In this document: piece after piece, positions 1 through 9,231 of the stretch
Layout: the number at the start of each line of letters is the position of its first letter
Numbering within the stretch: position 1 is the stretch's first letter
From: Chara braunii
Taxonomy: Eukaryota; Streptophyta; Charophyceae; Charales; Characeae
NCBI GenBank assembly: GCA_003427395.1
Contig: BFEA01001077.1
Span: 61,539 to 125,538, forward strand
Reading direction: 5' to 3'
DNA: 64,000 nt
Translations under genes and position numbers: made by a program
The notes under the pieces: model-generated
The model's database searches: none
Told to the model about the DNA's origin: nothing
The model's input: only the letters and a program-made list of their open reading frames with translations

Positions 1-664
1 TCGTTTAATGAGTTGATCGCTATCCCGTTGTCGACAGTGGCCCGTCATTGGCCTAGCACTATGTGCAGCAATTGTCACTACACTGACCGTTACATAGCCA
101 AGGGCTTCCATTACCGCATACATGGCGAGGACGAACACAAGGAAAGAGCCACTCGATTGAGACCCTCCACGTCGGACTCAGGGTTGTGCTGTGAACGCCG
201 ACGGGACGTCATCTGAAAATGGGATACGACATGTGTACCCTCTCCCTTTCATTCGAAACGAAGGGCAACGGCCCGTTGGGAAGTACAATGCTACTTTTTG
301 GATTAAATTTTTCATCGTCGTGAGCCCGGCGCACACCTTTTTCCTCGACCCACGTGGCGATGGATCCCTTCTTACTAAACTCGGACCAACACGGGGTGTC
401 TCGGTTGTGTCTGTGTCCCCACACTCAATTTTCCAAAAAATCATTGGCACACCCCATCTTTGTTGTTCTTCCCAGGCCTTTCCACGAACCAAAATACTCT
501 GACCGGAAAACAACACAGACCATGAGGTTGGTATCGGAGCCGACACATGTCGGTTTTGACATTAGTAAGATGAGCTGGCAAGAGGAAGATCAGCCAACCG
601 ATCTAATCGGCTGAGTCCTCCCGTTACTCGACAAAGGTCAGCAGAGACTCGACCGGAGATCCCC
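1..664 (+). other. Gypsy element 1 untranslated leader
   Basis: No supportable gene. The stretch is shared in inverted orientation with about 12.85-13.44 kb and, more weakly, with about 57.24-57.6 kb (phrases around 'gtcggactc' and 'ggtgtgccaaggatttt' on the opposite strand). Conservation across copies and its place just before gag mark it as the region between LTR and gag. Short ORFs here overlap in several frames and are not conserved as proteins. Confidence 0.65.
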
Positions 665-1500
665 ATGGCTGACGCCAATGGAGCAGCTTCCTGGGTGATG
701 GTGAGCATCCCCCCCCCCTTCCCGTTTTACCCCAATCATACTCATCCTAATGTATGGCTCGAAGCCGTACAAGCTCAGGGATATGGCACTGAGGATCTTC
801 CTGGCGTCATCACCCTACTACTCAGAAACACCGTTTATGATTGGTTCAGAAGGCACAGGTGGGTAGATTGGGATACCTTAAAAAGAGAGCGTTCCTAGCC
901 AGATTTGACGAAGTCAGTAAGGATGCTACCTCGTTTTTATTAAGAACCCGCCCCCAGGAGCCCGAGAGTTGCTACCCAACTTTCTAAATCGGTTTCAAAC
1001 CGCTCTAAATAAATCAGGACGGGAAGAAAACAGTGCTCGAGACTTGTTCATCGATCATTTCCGCAAACCATTGCTAAAGGCGAGACTACAGAAAAAGGTT
1101 CCTCCAAAGACGAACCAACTACCCGTCATTATTACTTAAGCACTCAAACTGGATTTACTGGATACATGCAAATACATCAGTCAGGGGGATGAAGACATCT
1201 CAGACACGATACAAGATGTGGCTGCCAAAAGGCGTTCGTGGCTCAGAGCGGTGGGGCGATTTTACCCTCGCCCCAATCACAATCATCAGGATGGACCCTC
1301 CCAGGACCTATCCTCTCACCTTCTCTTTTTTGTTCCTCCCCCCCCCCTCCTCCAAATATGGTACCTGTAAATACTGTCATTCCCCTAACTGCTGCGCCTC
1401 TACCCATCACCAATTTGCATTTGGCTCAGATGATTTATATCGTCACGACCAGACAATCCGAATGGATGAACAATCTGATCCAAATGTAGACTTATGAGAT
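665..1500 (+). pseudogene. Gypsy element 1 gag (capsid) remnant
   Basis: The reading frame opens at 665 and gives a capsid-type segment containing VWLEAVQAQGYG, TLLLRN and WFRRHRWVDWDTLK. It then hits a stop at 896-898. Downstream pieces of the same protein continue in other frames to about 1500. The same protein is better preserved on the - strand at 12315-12734, which confirms it as a retrotransposon gag and shows where this copy is frameshifted. A gag would assemble the virus-like particle around element RNA. This copy cannot make it. Confidence 0.8.
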
Positions 1501-1636
1501 GGACCGATTAGAGCAAATTTTGACAAAGCTAATAAGTGCTAACTCGAATTCTTCGCGTCCCGCTCCTCCTTAAAGTTCGTATCCCCTACTGACTGCTCCT
1601 CTAGCTCCCGGACAAGCTCCCCCTGCCCCAGATCAT

Positions 1637-1957
1637 GTGGTCAACCCAGCGGGCAGGATTGAATGTTACAACTGTAAGCAACCCGAACACTACGCGCGGG
1701 ATTGCCCCCTGCCGAAGCGAAATCAACCCCTGCCTGCAGCCTCGCCCGTCGCCCTGAACCAAGGACGGGTGGCCACGCTGTTAGAGATAACAAGAGAGAG
1801 GGAGCCTAGCTCTTTCTCTACAGAGTCGTCTTCTTCGCCCGAACGCATCGCATCCACTACGGGATCATCTTCCGAAGCGGCTGATGTCGTTGATCCGATA
1901 AAATACCTCCAATGCAGGAATGATCGAAGCAATCCGACCTGGCAAAAACGAGCTTGA
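1637..1957 (+). pseudogene. Gypsy element 1 nucleocapsid zinc knuckle
   Basis: Encodes CYNCKQPEHYARDCP near the start, an exact C-x2-C-x4-H-x4-C knuckle, which in Gag proteins binds the element's RNA. It is followed by a Ser/Glu/Pro-rich low-complexity tail. The segment lies between the capsid remnant and the protease, the normal place for nucleocapsid. It is cut off from the capsid part by stops, so it is listed as a pseudogene fragment. The knuckle residues themselves are all intact. Confidence 0.85.
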
Positions 1958-2110
1958 ATGAGTTGAACAGGGATCAGAACCCGGTCCTTACTTTCGAACA
2001 GGAGAAATTGACGTTCTACAGACACTCAAACAATTGGATATCCGAGTCCCTGTCCCGATGGGTCATTTGCTGACCATATCGGAGGCAGCAAATGACAAAC
2101 TTATTCAGCA

Positions 2111-2314
2111 ATGCTAGAAAAATCAGAAATGATTCACGTACCAACGTGTTCAGAGGATGCTGAAGAAATAAAGGATGATGAAGCAGAAGTAGACCCTCCT
2201 CCATCGGAATCGATTCCCACCGTGAACGTGTCTGATGTACATGAAACTGCTCGGGTCGCTACCATTTCGTACGTAGAGAAGGATCACTTTGTCCATGTTC
2301 GATCTGTGTTATAG
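2111..2314 (+). pseudogene. Gag-pol linker fragment of element 1
   Basis: An acidic stretch rich in Glu and Asp sits between the zinc knuckle and the protease and ends at a stop codon just before the protease frame begins. Acidic linkers are common here in Gypsy polyproteins. No domain is recognised. It is included because it is in order with its neighbours, not because its function is known. Confidence 0.5.
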
Positions 2315-2612
2315 AAGAGTGGAGAATGTGATTGTGAAGTGTGGGGTAGACCGTTCAATGCTCTCGTTGATACCGGATCGTCTGTTGTAGCGATGTCCTT
2401 GGAAACCATCCGAAAAACTGGACGATTAAATTTGATCCTTCCCTTGCCCGGGAAACACAACTTATGCCTATGCCGATGAAGAAACCATTAATATAGTAGG
2501 AATTATCGAAAATGTAGCCGTCAAGGTAGGACGAGTGCATGTCCTGGTTAACGCGTTAGTCATCAATGTGTAGTCAGTACTGTTGGGTTTGCCTTGGGCG
2601 ATGGTTGTGGGC
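2312..2612 (+). pseudogene. Gypsy element 1 aspartic protease, first part
   Basis: Directly after a stop the frame reads GECDCEVWGRPFNALVDTGSS, carrying the DTG catalytic triad of a retropepsin-type aspartic protease, which matures Gag-Pol. A second signature, SVLLGLPWA, appears in another frame at about 2577-2606 and matches the hydrophobic (I/L)LG(L/M)PW motif near the end of Gypsy proteases. A frameshift and at least one stop lie between them. A GC-rich block begins about 2613 and separates this part from what follows at about 3575. Confidence 0.8.
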
Positions 2613-2958
2613 AGGGTTGTCGAGCCCCGACCCTGGGGCCCCGGCGGGGGTGCGGGGGTGCGGGGGTCCGGGGGTGGGCACCCGTGGCCCCGGCTCCTTA
2701 CCCCCCCCCCCAAAAAATAAAATAAAATTACAGGGGCGTGCGCAGCGGTAGCCTGCACCCCGTGGGCCGAATTGCAAAAGTGCAGTTTTGGCCCCACCTC
2801 GGGCCCCCCCCAGGGCTAAACCCACCCCTGGTGAGCCCGGGGTGGCCCTGGTTGCAGGGCCAGGGGCGGGGCTCAGCGGGGTGCGGGGCCAGGGATGGTT
2901 GGGAGCGGGGGCGGGGGCGGGGGTGCGGGGCCGGGGCGGGGGCGGGGCGGGGCCGGGC

Positions 2959-2996
2959 CTGTCTCTTATACACATCTAGATGTGTATAAGAGACAG
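2959..2996. other. Nextera transposase junction adapter (artefact)
   Basis: The 19-base Tn5 mosaic end CTGTCTCTTATACACATCT is followed at once by its exact reverse complement. This is the circularisation junction adapter of Nextera mate-pair libraries. It is synthetic sequence left in the assembly. Sequence on its two sides may come from different genomic places. Confidence 0.98.
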
Positions 2997-3030
2997 GTCG
3001 GAACCCGCTTGGCAGTCCCCGATTTGAGTT

Positions 3031-3486
3031 NNNNNNNNNNNNNNNNNNNNNNNNNNNNNNNNNNNNNNNNNNNNNNNNNNNNNNNNNNNNNNNNNNNNNN
3101 NNNNNNNNNNNNNNNNNNNNNNNNNNNNNNNNNNNNNNNNNNNNNNNNNNNNNNNNNNNNNNNNNNNNNNNNNNNNNNNNNNNNNNNNNNNNNNNNNNNN
3201 NNNNNNNNNNNNNNNNNNNNNNNNNNNNNNNNNNNNNNNNNNNNNNNNNNNNNNNNNNNNNNNNNNNNNNNNNNNNNNNNNNNNNNNNNNNNNNNNNNNN
3301 NNNNNNNNNNNNNNNNNNNNNNNNNNNNNNNNNNNNNNNNNNNNNNNNNNNNNNNNNNNNNNNNNNNNNNNNNNNNNNNNNNNNNNNNNNNNNNNNNNNN
3401 NNNNNNNNNNNNNNNNNNNNNNNNNNNNNNNNNNNNNNNNNNNNNNNNNNNNNNNNNNNNNNNNNNNNNNNNNNNNNNNNNNNNNN
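3031..3486. other. Assembly gap
   Basis: A run of Ns inside the GC-rich block, 35 bases after the adapter. Confidence 0.99.
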
Positions 3487-3557
3487 GGGGGTGATTTGGA
3501 GGGGCCGGGGGTAGTGGATCCCCACGGCGGGGGTGCGGGGGCGAAACCCACCCCGAC

Positions 3558-3866
3558 TTGGGCCCCTGGGATCCTCGTGTGACAACACTGACTGTGGGTG
3601 CGCAGATAGATTTCGATTCCAAACAGCTTATTTTTACACACATTGGAGGGAAGCCTCAGATGATGCCGCTACGAGTTTCTATTCGATCGCTGAGAAAGAA
3701 TCCCAGCCTCACCGACTCGAAGTTCTGGATAGGAATGATCCAAATCCCGAGTCAAAATAATTTTTCTGAAAGCAGTGACGTGGACCAACATCCCTCCGAT
3801 GATGGCGAATATGACGAACGGGATTACTCTGAACTGTTAAATCACATGCCCACCAAGGAGGAATGA
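3558..3866 (+). pseudogene. Gypsy element 1 protease-RT linker
   Basis: After the GC-rich block an ORF resumes with a protease-tail-like segment (TLTVGAQIDFDSKQLIFT) and an acidic stretch, and stops at 3864-3866. The acidic composition resembles the earlier linker at 2111-2314. It is placed in this element by order and by codon-like composition. No catalytic motif is present. Confidence 0.5.
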
Positions 3867-3929
3867 GGTCAATTGGCTGAGTGGTTCACTCACGAGACTA
3901 AAGAGGTATTTTGAATGATTCGGACTACC

Positions 3930-4490
3930 ACAAAAACGTTTGATCTAAACAAAGAAAGGGGCGAGCTTACAACGGAAAAATTTTCCAGAATTAAATAATC
4001 ATTCTATTTTAAAATTACAATCTAAATTTTAAATTTTCATTCCATCTTAAAAAATATCATTCCAATTTTAAAAATTTTCATCTTAATTGCAAACTTTCAT
4101 TTCAAGAATAGGGTATCCCTTCTTATTTGGACCGCATGCTAGAGATGGAATGAAAGTCTGGATGAGTTCATGAAATATTTTAATTGGACTGTCATTCTAA
4201 GTAAGAATTTTCAGTCATAAATAAGTTCATCCAATCTAAATTAGAAGATATTTGTTGTAGTTGAATGAACATTTAATTAAAATATTTCATAAACTGGTCC
4301 AGACTTTCATTCCATCTTGGACAGATAGATGTAGTTGGAAGGAAAAACTCATTTTTAGACGGGAACTTATCAAATAAAACTGAGACTTTTAAAATTGGAC
4401 GAACATTGGAATTATAATTTATAAATATGAAGGATTTTTTTTTTATGGAATGTTTTTTCAACTTTAATTTCTCGTGGGAATTTTTCTGTT
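3930..4490. repeat. AT-rich insertion with foldback inside Gypsy element 1
   Basis: A stretch of very high A+T contains the repeated phrase 'cattccatctt'. An inverted repeat joins about 4143-4190 (atggaatgaaagtctgg) with about 4272-4316 (ccagactttcattccat), so it can fold into a hairpin with arms of ~45 bases. It interrupts the pol linker. It resembles a small non-autonomous foldback element. Exact ends and target duplication were not resolved by eye. Confidence 0.55.
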
Positions 4491-4585
4491 GTAGCTCTGC
4501 TAAGCCGTTATCTTTTCCCACGTCAGCAAAAGTATAGATTCTCGCAACACCATTTCTTGGAGAACCGATCTTGCAGATTTCATAA

Positions 4586-5119
4586 ATGGTTGACCTCTTG
4601 GAACCCCCACGTACTTTGTATGAGGGTGCGCTTTCATTACGGGAGAGATATAAACATGCGAATGAATACCTAGGTTTTTCGGTCTCTCCGCCCAGGCCAC
4701 TGCTCACACAAAGCGCTATGATCTCACTAATTAGGCAAGAGGCTGAAGCCCTGACCAATGATGTTCCTGACCTAATGCAGGAAATGGCGGAACTAACTGG
4801 GTTAGAAATCGCAGCAAACACCATTGACCCCGAGACCGACGTCAAAGCTAAAGAAACTGAGATGATCCGCCTGACCGGGTCACAGATGCTCGCCACCGTT
4901 TTTTCGATCCGGACCAGTTGTTTTATGTTCTCCAACATAGACGGCAAACCACCGCTACGGCCAGATTGGATCAATATACAGCTTGACATTTTTGATCGAC
5001 CAATGATCACCTTACCTAGTCACATTCCGCGAGAGATCCACAAGTCCTTGATTGATGTACTACATGGATATGTTGTGGTATTGAGTGTACACGATAACGA
5101 TTTCGGTTGTCAAACGTGA
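4586..5119 (+). pseudogene. Gypsy element 1 pol linker upstream of RT
   Basis: A 177-codon open frame immediately precedes the RT. It is moderately acidic in its middle part and has no catalytic motif that I recognise. Its place between protease and RT and the overlap with the RT frame around 5107-5119 suggest it is the poorly conserved spacer of the polyprotein, continuing in another frame. Confidence 0.55.
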
Positions 5120-5820
5120 TTGAACACGCAATCCTCACCGGGGATCATCCACCGATAAGTTGCACTCCCTATTGGTACTCGTCGGCGCAACGACTGGCCG
5201 TGTTCCAGAGGGTAAAAGAGTTTAAATCTAATATTATTAGATGGATTGAGCTCGCCATCGGACCTTGGTGGTTCCCTATAGTCATCATACCTAAAAAGGC
5301 GGGATAAATTTGTATATGCATTGATTATCGAAAGTTGAATGACATCACGATTAAGGATGTGTATCCCCTCCCCCGGATTGATGAGTTGTTGGATGCTACA
5401 GGGTGTGCTCGATTTTTCAGCAAGTTTGATGTCCGTCATGGATTCCACCATCTCCGAGTCCGAAAGGAAGATCGTCCGAAAACGGCCTTCGTTCTTTTCG
5501 AAGGGACTTGGCAATGGATTAGATACCCAATGGGAATTTGCAATGCCCCAACCACGTTTCAGCGTGCGATGAATGTTGCTTTCTAGAACTTCGTGCGAAA
5601 AATGGGGTTGGCGCTGAGCATTATTAATTATTGTGTGATTGTGCATATGAATGATATTCTGGTGTATTCGAGTACCTACGAAGGGTACGTGCAACACATT
5701 GAATGGACACAGCATGCACTGAAGGACGCTGGATTCAAGGTGGCTCTTAAGAAGTGCCAGTTTTTCCTCACAAAGATCTCCCTCCTTGGCCACGTGGTTA
5801 CGAACAAGGGTTTGTAGTCA
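5107..5820 (+). pseudogene. Gypsy element 1 reverse transcriptase
   Basis: Three ORF pieces give a Ty3-type RT: IDYRKLNDITIKDVYPLPRI (fingers), FSKFDVRHGFHHLRV (motif A with Asp) and YPMGICNAPTTFQRAMN (motif B), then the motif C region reading VHMNDILVYS. Motif C is normally (Y/F)-x-D-D. Here its first Asp is Asn and the aromatic residue is His, so the active site is lost. In-frame stops occur at about 5305, 5584 and 5815. The family copies element RNA into cDNA. This copy cannot. Confidence 0.9.
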
Positions 5821-6460
5821 GAGCCTCAGAAAATGGCAACCGTGAAGGACGCGCCGATGCCGACATCAGTGACAAAAGTACGCAGCTTTTGGGGGCTGGA
5901 ATCATACTATCGGAGGTTTATCAAGGGGCGATTGCAGGACCACTCACGAACTTGTTAAAGAAAGATCATTCGTTGATCTGGACCCCACAATGCGATTGGG
6001 TCTTTCGAGAACTTAAGGCATCTCTGATCTCGGCCCCGGTCCTCATAAGAGCGGACCCGGAAAAACCTTTTGTCCTCATCAACGATTGGCAGTCCGAGGC
6101 GATCTCAGCGATCTTGCCCCATGTGGGTCCTGATGGGCCATGATGGCCTGGAACACGTGGTGGAATACTCATCTAAATCGGTACCCTCCTGCAAGCGGAA
6201 ATACTCTGCTCAGACGGGAGAATACTACGTGACATTCTCGGGAATCAGTGATTTTCCAGCCTACTTATATGGCCGAAAGTTCATATTGGTAACCGATCAC
6301 GAACCAATGCTGGCCTTGAAGAAGTCCAAGGATTACCCGGGTATGATAGGACGTTGGGCTACCGTGTTGCAGAACATGGACTTTGACATTTGTCATCGGA
6401 AACACGAGAGACACGACAGTGCAGATAGACTGACACGATTGCATCGACCTGACAAAGTAC
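5820..6460 (+). pseudogene. Gypsy element 1 connection and RNase H region
   Basis: Pieces include a tether with PLTNLLKK and then, from about 6130, VVEYSSKSVPSCKRKYSAQ, FILVTDHEPMLALK and GRWATVLQNMDFDI. These are the familiar signatures of the Gypsy RNase H domain, which removes RNA from RNA/DNA hybrids. One frameshift lies near 6110-6140. After about 6460 the frame runs into a charged tail ending near 6714 that I do not recognise. Confidence 0.85.
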
Positions 6461-6732
6461 CTAAAAGTGAGGAAGTGACATCGTGGCACGACCCGGAGCC
6501 AAAAAACGAGCCTCTGTACGATAAGGTGGAGATCCTTCTGAAGGATTACATGGATGCGTTCTCTCTCTCTTTCGGAACCATGGCGCCCCCTTCTTCTTAT
6601 TCTTCTTCTCTCAACCCCTCGCATTCGGACTTTTTCGCCAATCTCCTTGACAAATTTTGTTATTTCTGCAGATGTATCACACGGGTTTATGGGGTAAGAC
6701 TGCTATCCCTATGAGTCAAGGTTCACTGACTA

Positions 6733-6939
6733 GGTAGACTGCGCTACATGTGTCAATCGTGCGCATGGCAAGTGTGTTCGATACCGAACGAGTAGTAAGG
6801 CATTGAAGTGCCCTCTTTGTCGAACGGACAAGCTTCCTACGGATGTTCGATTCGAGGCCGCCAGAACTGACGGTCCCGAATACGACAAAAAATACCGAAT
6901 GGTGAGGTATGGACGGACAAGATATTATTGGCTAAATTA
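6733..6939 (+). pseudogene. RING-like Cys/His cluster between RNase H and integrase
   Basis: Directly after an in-frame TAG, this frame encodes CATC, then a His-Gly-Lys-Cys, then CPLCRTDKLP, and ends at a stop near 6939. The spacing C-x2-C ... H-x2-C ... C-x2-C looks like the second half of a RING-type zinc finger. No such domain is standard in Ty3/Gypsy Pol at this place. It may be a captured host fragment, or chance in a decayed spacer. No start codon is evident. Confidence 0.4.
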
Positions 6940-7094
6940 GCTAGTAAACCATTAGACCGTCTCTGCTGAGCATGACAGACGTCGAGCAACCGAGAGGTCA
7001 CGATATTATCAATGGATTAACAATCATCTGGAAAAGTGTAAAACCGACGGATCGGGATTATGGTTGACCTTTCCTCATCCATTTCAGCGATATA

Positions 7095-7327
7095 ACTGGA
7101 CCAAATTTGCGCACGAGGAGCATACGTGTCACCAAAGCAACCATCGATCATAATCGATGGTTTTGGTCTAACATTCGTGACGATGTGAGGCACGTGGTTG
7201 CCAACTGTCTAGTCTATGCTACCGATCGTGCACTTATCCGTGGACCGAATACGATAGTTCCGACAAAAGTAGACTCTGAGTGTCCCTTCTAGCGGGTTAG
7301 TATGGACACGACAAACATTGACGGGCC
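7095..7327 (+). pseudogene. Gypsy element 1 integrase N-terminal zinc-binding domain
   Basis: Contains His residues (AHEEH in one frame), then RWFWSNIRDDVRHVVANCL in the next, matching the H-H-C-C domain that precedes the integrase core ('YYWP.M..DV..yv..C..C'). The second Cys is not seen; the segment reads CLVYATDR. A frameshift splits the His and Cys halves. A stop at 7290-7292 and then the hAT-like insertion at 7336 follow. Confidence 0.7.
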
Positions 7328-7335
7328 ACCTGGCC
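7328..7335. repeat. Left 8-bp target-site duplication of hAT-like element
   Basis: ACCTGGCC immediately before CAGTG. The same 8 bases follow the right end at 7817-7824. Eight base pairs is the hAT superfamily target length. Confidence 0.85.
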
Positions 7336-7816
7336 CAGTGCCGGACCCGTGAACGTGACCGACCGTTCATTTGGTGTTTTTTTTGTGAATGGCTGTTCAC
7401 GGTGAACGGGCCGACCACTAAAGAGTGTTTTTTTTTTTTTCCTTTGCTTTTGGGCTCCCTCAGGTACATTCGCCTCAAGCCTCACAGCGTGGTGACATTG
7501 AAAAAAAAATGAAAATCGAAATGACCTATAAAATAGCAAACGAAAATGCTTATTTTGGCTGTTTTTTTTTTTTATCGTTTTTAATTAAAAAAATATATTG
7601 TTCGTGAAAAACAAAAATTGAAAAAATTATAGGGAGTTACCCTTCGATGTCCCCCACTCTCCTATAAAAAAATAAACATAGCCCCCCAACCAAAAAGAAA
7701 AAAAAAAAATACCGCTCTCCGTGAACTCCATTAACTCCCGTGTTGTGAACGCCGTGAACTCTATGACCGGTCTCCATCCACAGACCCCGTGAACGGTGAA
7801 CGGGGGTATGACACTG
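7336..7816. mobile_element. Non-autonomous hAT-like DNA transposon
   Basis: The element begins CAGTG and ends CACTG, the hAT terminal signature. The imperfect terminal repeats continue inward (CCCGTGAACGTGACCG on the left, the complement of CCGTTCACCG-type sequence on the right). Subterminal 'gtgaac/gttcac' motifs recur near both ends, a usual hAT trait for transposase binding. It is flanked by a perfect 8-bp duplication (ACCTGGCC). At 481 bp, with T-rich and A-rich tracts and no transposase ORF, it must have been moved in trans. It sits between the zinc-binding and core parts of the Gypsy integrase, so it inserted after the retrotransposon. Confidence 0.82.
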
Positions 7817-7824
7817 ACCTGGCC
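7817..7824. repeat. Right 8-bp target-site duplication of hAT-like element
   Basis: ACCTGGCC immediately after the terminal CACTG, identical to 7328-7335. Confidence 0.85.
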
Positions 7825-7829
7825 CCAAT

Positions 7830-8429
7830 CATTTCGAGTATTTCAATCTTTTGGTCCTAATCGATCACTTCTCAAAATATATCGAAGTCTACTACTGTAA
7901 AACAAGTAAGGCCTCAAAAATAGCTACATACATCGAACGATTCCTCAATACCCGTCTAGATATAGAAGAGATTCTAACTGACAATGGGTCCGAATTCAAA
8001 GCCAAGGTAGAGGAATTACTGATGCGTCGTGGCGTTACTCTCCCACACACCGCTCCCCATGTCTCTCAGCCTAATGGGCTGGCCAAGAACTCGAACTGCA
8101 TGATTAAGACCGCTCTTCGGAGGAACTTAGCAGCCAATGACACGCGTCGTTGGCCTGAGATAGTGTATCAAATCATCGGGATCCATCGAGCGACCCCTCA
8201 TGCGTCCACTGGATTCAAACCCTTTCAGCTTCGAACAAAGAGTATCCCATGTGGCGACAATCGGAGTGCCTCCAAAATTGCCGAAACAGGGGGAAGGGAC
8301 ATGCAGTCGGCCCTCAAGGCGAAGGCTAAATGCTATGCAGACTTAATGGAAAAGGCTATCCCCAGGCTAGCTCGAAAAAGGCGAAAAATGACCGAACTAG
8401 CCCACGATAGGCAGGTTCGTAGTTTTTAG
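7830..8429 (+). pseudogene. Gypsy element 1 integrase core
   Basis: An open frame of 192 codons runs from 7851 to a stop at 8427-8429. It shows LIDHFSKYIEVYYCKTSKAS (first catalytic Asp), ILTDNGSEFKAKVEELL (second Asp) and the region normally written P-x-x-N-G-x-x-E-x-x-N, which reads QPNGLAKNSN. The third acidic residue of the DDE triad is therefore Lys here. Integrase inserts the cDNA into the host chromosome. Loss of the Glu plus the upstream breaks make this copy inactive. Confidence 0.9.
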
Positions 8430-8720
8430 GCCCGGAATGGGAATGCAGGCCCACAACAGATTAGGGGACCTGGTGTAGGTACGTAAGTGTGCACGCGACC
8501 AGAAACTCACTCCCAAGTTTTATGGCTGCTTTCGTGTAGTGGAACTCGGCCCTAACGGAGCCAATATTGTGCGCATCGCTCCCGAGACCGGCGCCAACCA
8601 TAACTCTCTTCCTATCGTTTTCCATACCTCCTACCCTCGCCCTCTCCAACCCTCTTAGGACCCTATCTCGCCTCAGTCTTCTTTTTCCAGCCCAGACGAG
8701 GACCTTGCTTCCTCTCTTTC
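8430..8720 (+). pseudogene. Gypsy integrase C-terminal GPY/F-like tail
   Basis: After the stop the sequence still encodes, in two frames, KLTPKFYGCFRVVELGPNG and a segment ending NSLPIVFHTSYPRPL. Gypsy integrases normally read 'L.PkF.GPf.V...i...aY.l.LP....ihnvFHvS.L.pY' here, so the match is good. No clear chromodomain follows. A stop and frameshift separate it from the core. Confidence 0.7.
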
Positions 8721-9231
8721 ATCTCATAATTCTTCTCCTCGATCTTCGCCATGAGTTTCGCCATCAAACTGGCCCTTCATCCACAACTTTTTCAAACTCG
8801 ACCTTCATTGTAGTTTCGCCAAGTCTCACATCGTCGTCTCAGTCCAGATCTCCTCCAGTTTGCGCAACTGTTCAACTACAGAGCCTCGTACGCAGCTGTA
8901 TAGTAACGATTTCAACGGAGCTGGGACCAGCGGTCATGTTGGTGGAAGCCTCGGCATTCGAGCGATTTTCTCAGCCTAATCAGAGTGATGTAATGGTGAT
9001 CATCGCCTTCAGTGGCGATCTGTGCACAATCAGCTCGCGATGACATAACGCGGTGGTCACCAGCCTCTACGAGTGGGGGCAGGCGTTGGTGGCGGATTGG
9101 CGGCAGCGGCTGGCCTGACTAGGCCGACAAGTAGTGGGGACCAAGTGTATCAATACTTTTTCGCTTGGAACTAGTAGCACTGATCCCCCAGCTCATCCCC
9201 TTCCCCCTCTTCGTCCTGACCCTTTGCGCAG
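8721..9231 (+). other. Non-coding stretch behind integrase
   Basis: C/T-rich sequence with no recognisable domain. ORFs here are low-complexity and overlap between frames. It probably belongs to element 1, downstream of pol. Confidence 0.4.

Larger units (their letters stand above)
2613..3575. repeat. GC-rich low-complexity block with gap, inside Gypsy element 1
   Basis: Base composition changes abruptly from mixed coding-like DNA to G/C runs with short repeats such as 'gggggtgcggg'. It includes a poly-C/A stretch (about 2701-2730), an adapter (2959-2996) and an N run (3031-3486), and ends where protease-linked coding resumes. Similar GC-rich sequence with 'ccccgaccct' occurs at about 14.1-14.3 and 59.5-59.66 kb, also beside gaps or adapters. 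It may be a genuine GC-rich repeat or partly an assembly product. Long ORFs predicted across it exist only because Ns cannot encode stops. Confidence 0.7.
1..8720 (+). mobile_element. Degenerate Ty3/Gypsy LTR retrotransposon (element 1), 5' end outside window
   Basis: Domains occur in Gypsy order on the + strand: gag, CCHC knuckle, aspartic protease, reverse transcriptase, RNase H, integrase zinc-binding and core domains, and a GPY/F-like tail. All are broken by frameshifts and stops, so the copy is dead. The first ~650 bases are a non-coding leader that matches the reverse complement of about 12.85-13.44 kb, where a second copy lies. No LTR can be assigned at the left because the element runs off the window. 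It is interrupted by a GC-rich block (about 2613-3575), an AT-rich foldback (about 3960-4480) and a hAT-like element (7336-7816). The integrase-after-RNase-H order is what separates Gypsy from Copia. Confidence 0.9.

Noticed and set aside
2728-3643. Several 200-290 codon ORFs on both strands
   Set aside because: They consist mostly of Ns and GC-rich low complexity, and span a synthetic adapter.
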